This document shows, one piece after another, positions 60,572-64,000 of a DNA stretch of 64,000 nucleotides (position 1 is its first letter; every line of letters starts with the position of its first letter). This stretch comes from JAOAFZ01 sp964412815. Its GTDB lineage: Bacteria; Patescibacteriota; Microgenomatia; UBA1406; GWC2-37-13. The stretch spans positions 248,001 to 312,000 of the forward strand of contig CAYPQF010000026.1 of the NCBI GenBank assembly GCA_964412815.1, written 5' to 3'. The position numbers and the translations under genes are program-made. The notes under the pieces are model-generated. The model ran no database searches, was not told where the DNA came from, and saw nothing but the letters and a program-made list of their open reading frames with translations.

Positions 60572-61198
60572 TTATACCGCGAACTCAGCCAGCGGACCAG
60601 TGGGTTCTTTCATCTTTGCGGTCCAGTAATAACGACCATACAATATAAGACGTAAACTAAATCCGGTCCATTCTTCCTGCGGAATAATCTCCATCAGATC
60701 ACGTTCTATCTTTACCGGATCTGTGTTATCTGTTAGTCCCAATTGTTTTGCCAGTCGCTTTACATGGGTATCTACCGCAATTCCTTCTTGAATATTGTAG
60801 AGCTGTCCAAGAACGACATTCGCCGTTTTGCGGGCGACTCCCGGTAACGCAATCATCTCTTTCATTGTTTTGGGGAGCAGGCCATTGTACTGGTCTTTGA
60901 GAATTTTTGCGGTGGCCAGAATATTTTTTGCCTTCCCCCGAAAGAGACCAATGTTTCTGATATCCTGCTGAAATGTCTCAAGATCCGCGTTTACGTAATC
61001 ATCAAGAGTTCGGTATTTTTTAAACAGAACTTCGGTCACTTTATTAACCTGTTTATCGGTGGTCTGAGCAGAGAGAATCACCGCAAATAAAAACTCATAG
61101 GGGGTACCATAGTTGAGTTCAGCTTTTGCTTCCGGATACAGCTCTTTTAAAACAGCCAGAACCTTGGCGGCTCGGGTCTTCCTATCAATCTGATTCAT
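60572..61198 (-). CDS. nth: Endonuclease III (Nth) homologue without iron-sulfur cluster
   Basis: The 208-residue protein has the helix-hairpin-helix motif LPGVARKTANVV with catalytic Lys124, and VDTHVKR with Asp143, so DNA glycosylase/AP-lyase activity on oxidised pyrimidines is expected. The C-terminal 4-Cys loop that holds the [4Fe-4S] cluster in E. coli Nth is absent, and the whole protein contains no cysteine. The C-terminus after LILYGRYYW is correspondingly short. It lies 192 bp from the mutY-like gene in the same direction. Confidence 0.92.
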   Translation of the reverse strand: MNQIDRKTRAAKVLAVLKELYPEAKAELNYGTPYEFLFAVILSAQTTDKQVNKVTEVLFKKYRTLDDYVNADLETFQQDIRNIGLFRGKAKNILATAKILKDQYNGLLPKTMKEMIALPGVARKTANVVLGQLYNIQEGIAVDTHVKRLAKQLGLTDNTDPVKIERDLMEIIPQEEWTGFSLRLILYGRYYWTAKMKEPTGPLAEFAV

Positions 61199-61390
61199 GT
61201 TTAATCACGTAAATTTGTAAGAGTTCTGTAAGTTTATAAAATGTTGTTGTGACAAGACAAATTATATTAATAGTACAGCTAAGTTGTACAATAGAGATGG
61301 TTTAGAGCTTCATACGGACTTATATAACAGTCCGTAGATAAAACCAGTCATTTTAGCAGACAATTTTACAGTCTGCTAAATACAGATAGA
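61199..61390. repeat. Spacer with clustered inverted repeats
   Basis: This 192-bp AT-rich spacer between mutY-like and nth genes holds two perfect inverted repeats: TACGGACT...AGTCCGTA (61313-61336) and TTTAGCAGAC...GTCTGCTAAA (61352-61380). A weaker GTACA...TGTAC lies near 61273. None has a clear U-tract, so they are more like protein-binding sites or RNA structures than terminators. Confidence 0.5.
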
Positions 61391-62200
61391 TTATTCAGAC
61401 AGCCTAAACTTCTTATTTTCCTGTACTAAAAACCCTTCTTTAACCATATCAAAAAGGATCGTTCGTACCTTTTCCGGCTCCTTTTGTATAGTATCAACTA
61501 TTTTCTTCTCCGTCAAGACGGGCTGGGAAATCAATAGTTTTAGAATCATTCCCCGAATCTGACGCATAGATCCTTCAAAGGCAGACTGTTTCACATAATG
61601 TTTACTTCTTCTGTTTGGGTTGGGAACTGTTTTGGCAAGAAATGTTCCATAATCCATTAATGCATAATACCATTCCCGGGGATTTTCCTGATCTACCGTC
61701 TGTGCGACGAGTGGATAGAGTTGAGCATCTGTTACTTCTTCTGAATCTGCAAAAAAGTGATGAATAAAGACGCGGCGAACATTTGTTTCGATAAAAACAG
61801 TCGGTTTGTTATATGTATAGGTAACAATTGCCGCGGCTGTAGCAGGTCCAATACCCGGAAGTTCATCAACGAGTACCGGATTTTCCGGCAGAATTCCATG
61901 ATATTGTTCCATCACAATCTCTGCTGCCCGTTTTAAATACAGTCCCCTCCGGTTGTACCCCATACCCTGCCAGGCAGCCAGCACATCTTTTACAGAAGCA
62001 CCAGCGAGAGACGCAAAGTCGGGGAAACGACTGGTAAACTCGGGAAACTTGACCATTACGCGTGGAACTTGTGTTTGCTGTAACATAACTTCTGAGACAA
62101 AGACCCCATAGGGAGTTATATAGTCACGCCATACGAGGCTTCGCTTGTGCTCCTGATAGTAGCGTCTCACCAGCACTACAAACGATTCTAGGTTTGACAT
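61391..62200 (-). CDS. MutY-like adenine DNA glycosylase without iron-sulfur cluster
   Basis: From the ATG at 62198-62200 the protein is 269 residues (an ATG at 62230 would add ten). It has the MutY pattern ITPYGVFVSEVMLQQTQV with catalytic Glu, AWQGMGYNRRG, and the hairpin LPGIGPATAAAI. Where MutY has the catalytic Asp-Gly-Asn it has ETNVRRVF, so Glu replaces Asp. The four cluster-binding cysteines are missing and the protein has no cysteine. The C-terminus is a winged-helix-like segment rather than the NUDIX-like 8-oxoG-recognition domain. It likely removes adenine opposite 8-oxoguanine, but activity is less certain than for MutM. Confidence 0.8.
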   Translation of the reverse strand: MSNLESFVVLVRRYYQEHKRSLVWRDYITPYGVFVSEVMLQQTQVPRVMVKFPEFTSRFPDFASLAGASVKDVLAAWQGMGYNRRGLYLKRAAEIVMEQYHGILPENPVLVDELPGIGPATAAAIVTYTYNKPTVFIETNVRRVFIHHFFADSEEVTDAQLYPLVAQTVDQENPREWYYALMDYGTFLAKTVPNPNRRSKHYVKQSAFEGSMRQIRGMILKLLISQPVLTEKKIVDTIQKEPEKVRTILFDMVKEGFLVQENKKFRLSE

Positions 62201-62319
62201 AAAGTAAACGTCCGTAAAATTAACATACAAGAAGAGTTTTGAGTTTTATTTGCATTTAACGAGCGTTTAATCCAGCTTACTGAGGCTAAACTATTAGAAT
62301 AATAAACGTCCGTTAATTT
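62201..62319. repeat. Spacer with repeated AAACGTCCGT elements
   Basis: The decamer AAACGTCCGT occurs at about 62206-62215 and again at about 62304-62313, each followed by an A/T-rich TAA(A)TT-like tail, on either side of an AT-rich core. It flanks the mutY-like start and the acidic protein gene stop. The repeats may be operators; function unknown. Confidence 0.4.
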
Positions 62320-62622
62320 TTAAGCAGTATCATCGTCGATACCTGGATGCCCAAGTACCCCCACTTCTGCTTCATCATCTTCGTCTGCTGCGGTATTACT
62401 GTTATACAAACCTCCAGAGTAATCATCCTGATCTCCGGTATCTTCGTATACACCGGACTGATCTTTTCTATTATTCATGAGGTCATCAGCAAAATGATCG
62501 GGATCGGTCGCAGAAACTGCTGCATCATCTTCACTTGAATATCCGTCCAGTGCGCGATAAGAATACTCATCATCATGAAGTTCTGTTCCGTCATCATTAT
62601 TGTTTGAGGTGTTGTGTGCCAT
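62320..62622 (-). CDS. Small highly acidic protein
   Basis: The 100-residue protein is rich in Asp, Glu, Asn, Ser and Tyr and lacks hydrophobic core segments (for example NNNDDGTELHDDEYSY, then GHPGIDDDTA at the end), so it is probably disordered. No family was recognised. A consistent acidic composition across 100 codons, with an ATG and stop bounded by other genes, favours coding. Possible roles as a nucleic-acid mimic or metal buffer are speculation. Confidence 0.5.
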   Translation of the reverse strand: MAHNTSNNNDDGTELHDDEYSYRALDGYSSEDDAAVSATDPDHFADDLMNNRKDQSGVYEDTGDQDDYSGGLYNSNTAADEDDEAEVGVLGHPGIDDDTA

Positions 62623-62682
62623 TATTTTTAGGTGAATGAGTAATACAACCAGTATACATACCGGGATACGAAAATAAAACCA

Positions 62683-63333
62683 CTACCGCTTTCCGTCCCA
62701 CTCAGCAAAAAATTCCTCTAGAAACGTTTTCATAAATTCATGCCGGTGCTGGGCAATTGTTTTGGCTGTATTTGTATTCATCCGGTCTTTCAGGAGTAGA
62801 AGCTTTTCGTAGAAATGATTGATCTGCGTTCCGGTGTCTTTTTTATAATCTTCAGCAGAGATACCGATAACAGGCTGTTTTTCTGGATTATGCATCTCGT
62901 GACCCTTGCTGCCACCATACGCAAAACACCGCGCAATACCGATTGCACCAATAGCATCTAGTCTGTCTGCATCCTGTACGACCATGCCCTCCCGGGTTGT
63001 AACCTGTTTGCCTGCCAATCCGCTTGAAAACGACATTGATCCGATAATATCTACCACATGCTCCGTCACATCTGTCTCTACACCCTGTTTTTCGAGCCAG
63101 GAGCGGGCTGTACGGGGTCCGATGCTGGTATCTCCCTTATGAAACTTATAGTCTGCTATATCGTGTAATAAGGCGGCTAGTTCGACAACCTGCATATCCA
63201 CGGTTTCCCCGGCACCAATCAGTTTTGCATTGTGCCATACCCGATAGACGTGCCACCAGTCGTGACCTGTTCCCTCACCAGAAAGTGTTTGTTTAACGTA
63301 GTCTGCTGTTAGTTGGACAATTGCGGAAGACAT
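62683..63333 (-). CDS. HD-domain phosphohydrolase (YedJ-like)
   Basis: The 216-residue protein has GTGHDWWHVYRVWHNA, then LAALLHDIADYKF (His-Asp), and VVQDADRLDAIGAIGIAR, the typical set of metal ligands of YedJ-type HD hydrolases. ARCFAYGG follows, also characteristic. Substrates of this group are not settled. A TATAAT box ends 6 bp before the ATG and overlaps the stop of the upstream GIY-YIG gene. Confidence 0.9.
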   Translation of the reverse strand: MSSAIVQLTADYVKQTLSGEGTGHDWWHVYRVWHNAKLIGAGETVDMQVVELAALLHDIADYKFHKGDTSIGPRTARSWLEKQGVETDVTEHVVDIIGSMSFSSGLAGKQVTTREGMVVQDADRLDAIGAIGIARCFAYGGSKGHEMHNPEKQPVIGISAEDYKKDTGTQINHFYEKLLLLKDRMNTNTAKTIAQHRHEFMKTFLEEFFAEWDGKR

Positions 63334-63339
63334 GAGCTC

Positions 63340-63345
63340 ATTATA
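63340..63345 (-). promoter_or_regulatory. Leaderless -10 box of the YedJ-like gene
   Basis: TATAAT on the minus strand lies 6 bp before the ATG at 63331-63333 and overlaps the GIY-YIG stop codon. No good -35 is seen. Confidence 0.5.
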
Positions 63346-63595
63346 CCGGGTTGCCGGATATTAATGCCTCTTTTTTTTCTTTAGAAAGTTTTTTGACTGC
63401 GGCTTCCCGCTTGAGCGCTTCCGAAAGAGAAGGATATTCTTCAGAATACACCAGGGCAACAGGCTGGCGTGATTTTGTGTATTTGGCCGCGCGGACCGAA
63501 GCAGAGTTATGCTGCTTGATGCGCCGTTCAAGATCGTTCGTCTGCCCGCAGTAGAGTGAATTATCTGCACAGCGGACAATATAGACGTAGTACAT
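63341..63595 (-). CDS. GIY-YIG endonuclease-domain protein (UPF0213-like)
   Basis: From the ATG at 63593-63595 the protein is 84 residues. MYYVYIVRCADNSLYCGQT gives the YxV-(10 residues)-YxG form of the GIY-YIG motif, followed by DLERRIKQHN with the catalytic Arg and the E-rich helix. Stand-alone members (UPF0213/YhbQ type) are predicted structure-specific nucleases. A longer start at 63634 adds unlike residues. It lies directly upstream of the HD gene. Confidence 0.88.
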   Translation of the reverse strand: MYYVYIVRCADNSLYCGQTNDLERRIKQHNSASVRAAKYTKSRQPVALVYSEEYPSLSEALKREAAVKKLSKEKKEALISGNPV

Positions 63596-63666
63596 AGCAG
63601 TACTACTGTAGCATAGCTTGTTGGATTTTAACAAGCGAAAGGAAGTTAAAATACTAGAATAAACTA

Positions 63667-64000
63667 TCAGTGAGGGACGTTACACTTTATGTCTTCCCTG
63701 GTAGGTCCGTACCATGGTGTCCATTTACCATTCGCGTCGTCAAATATAATACGGGCAGCTGCAACATTCGTATTTGCATCGAAAAGCTGTTCTGGGTCAG
63801 TAACTCCAAACTGATCGTGCAGCATCTGCTGATGGATATCGAAGTTAATCTGCATGTAGCCGACATCACGGCTTCCTCCGGCATTGACATTCATCGCGTT
63901 CGGGTCGAACCGGCCATTTTCCGACCATGCTACGACTGCTGCCTGGACTGCCTCGACACCGGTCCCGAAATGAGTGACGATAGCACGTGCCAGATCCTGT
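63667..64000 (-). CDS. Lytic transglycosylase-like (SLT) protein, C-terminal part (partial at right edge)
   Basis: The frame is open from the right edge to a TGA at 63667-63669, giving 110 visible residues of the C-terminus. The sequence WSENGRFDPNAMNVN, with candidate catalytic Glu, and SRDVGYMQIN match the lysozyme-like/SLT transglycosylase fold (E...DxGxxQIN). A NTNVAAARIIF helix and WTPWYG follow, as in bacterial lytic transglycosylases. It would cleave the glycan strands of peptidoglycan. The N-terminus, including any signal peptide, is outside the window. Confidence 0.85.
   Translation of the reverse strand, partial: QDLARAIVTHFGTGVEAVQAAVVAWSENGRFDPNAMNVNAGGSRDVGYMQINFDIHQQMLHDQFGVTDPEQLFDANTNVAAARIIFDDANGKWTPWYGPTREDIKCNVPH

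Noticed and set aside
61352..61380. Perfect inverted repeat as a rho-independent terminator
   Set aside because: No T-run follows on either strand.
1..64000. Reassigned UGA codon, as in Gracilibacteria and Absconditabacteria
   Set aside because: Genes end sensibly at UGA, conserved proteins contain no in-frame UGA, and RF2 is encoded.
1..64000. CRISPR array, prophage or insertion sequence
   Set aside because: No regularly spaced repeats, transposase, integrase or phage structural genes were seen.

Overview
The window looks like the chromosome of a small-genome, cell-wall-bearing bacterium of the Candidate Phyla Radiation (Patescibacteria), probably Microgenomates-like. This placement is inference from gene content: short RpoB and RpoC, an RpoD-DnaG pair, prfB-ftsE-ftsX linkage, many GT2, GT4 and GT-C glycosyltransferases, a GH57/GH15 alpha-glucan cluster, LytR_C, lamin-tail, VanZ-like and CAP surface proteins, and no biosynthetic pathways. 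UGA acts as a stop codon, and RF2 is present. No phage, insertion sequence or CRISPR array was seen.

Layout. 0-3.3 kb: tail of an unknown gene, a kinase-like protein, a GH15-like protein and a frameshifted hypothetical gene. 3.5-5.2 kb: a two-component system. 5.7-10.5 kb: an alpha-glucan operon (glycogen-synthase-like GT4, GH57, DUF5752-like, GH15). 10.5-12.9 kb: a dockerin-like membrane protein, a NUDIX hydrolase and five minus-strand tRNAs (Gly, Phe, Ile-UAU, Ala, Arg), with a GC-rich mini-gene between them. 12.9-19.5 kb: UppP, a GT4, MutM, an EamA transporter and a MacAB-like export cluster. 19.5-34.1 kb: a surface-glycan region of GT-C membrane transferases, GT2 and GT4 enzymes and a flippase. 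34.1-37.7 kb: a CPBP protease, RpoD and DnaG. 37.8-43.7 kb: a PilM-like/LytR_C fusion, RF2, a small membrane protein, FtsE, FtsX and a coiled-coil C39-like peptidase. 43.7-48.0 kb: a surface-protein operon (lamin-tail, VanZ-like, CAP, nucleotidyltransferase, small membrane proteins). 48.0-58.2 kb: rpoB-rpoC-rpsL-rpsG-fusA. 58.2-64 kb: phosphoesterase, TruB, CoA-binding protein, two HD hydrolases, cysteine-free Nth and MutY homologues, a GIY-YIG protein and a partial lytic transglycosylase.

Genes that work together. The GT4/GH57/GH15 set points to synthesis and breakdown of an alpha-glucan store. UppP, the flippase and the glycosyltransferases can build and export undecaprenyl-linked glycans. 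FtsEX plus the downstream coiled-coil peptidase resembles a cell-division hydrolase module. MutM, MutY-like and Nth together give base-excision repair.

Expression signals are unusual. At about ten genes a -10 box (TATAAT-like) ends 5-7 nt before the ATG, often with a -35 about 17 bp upstream, which predicts leaderless mRNAs. Six operon-internal genes share a stop-TAA, (T)(C)CCT, ATG junction with no Shine-Dalgarno. Canonical Shine-Dalgarno sites do occur, for example before ftsX and the GC-rich mini-gene.
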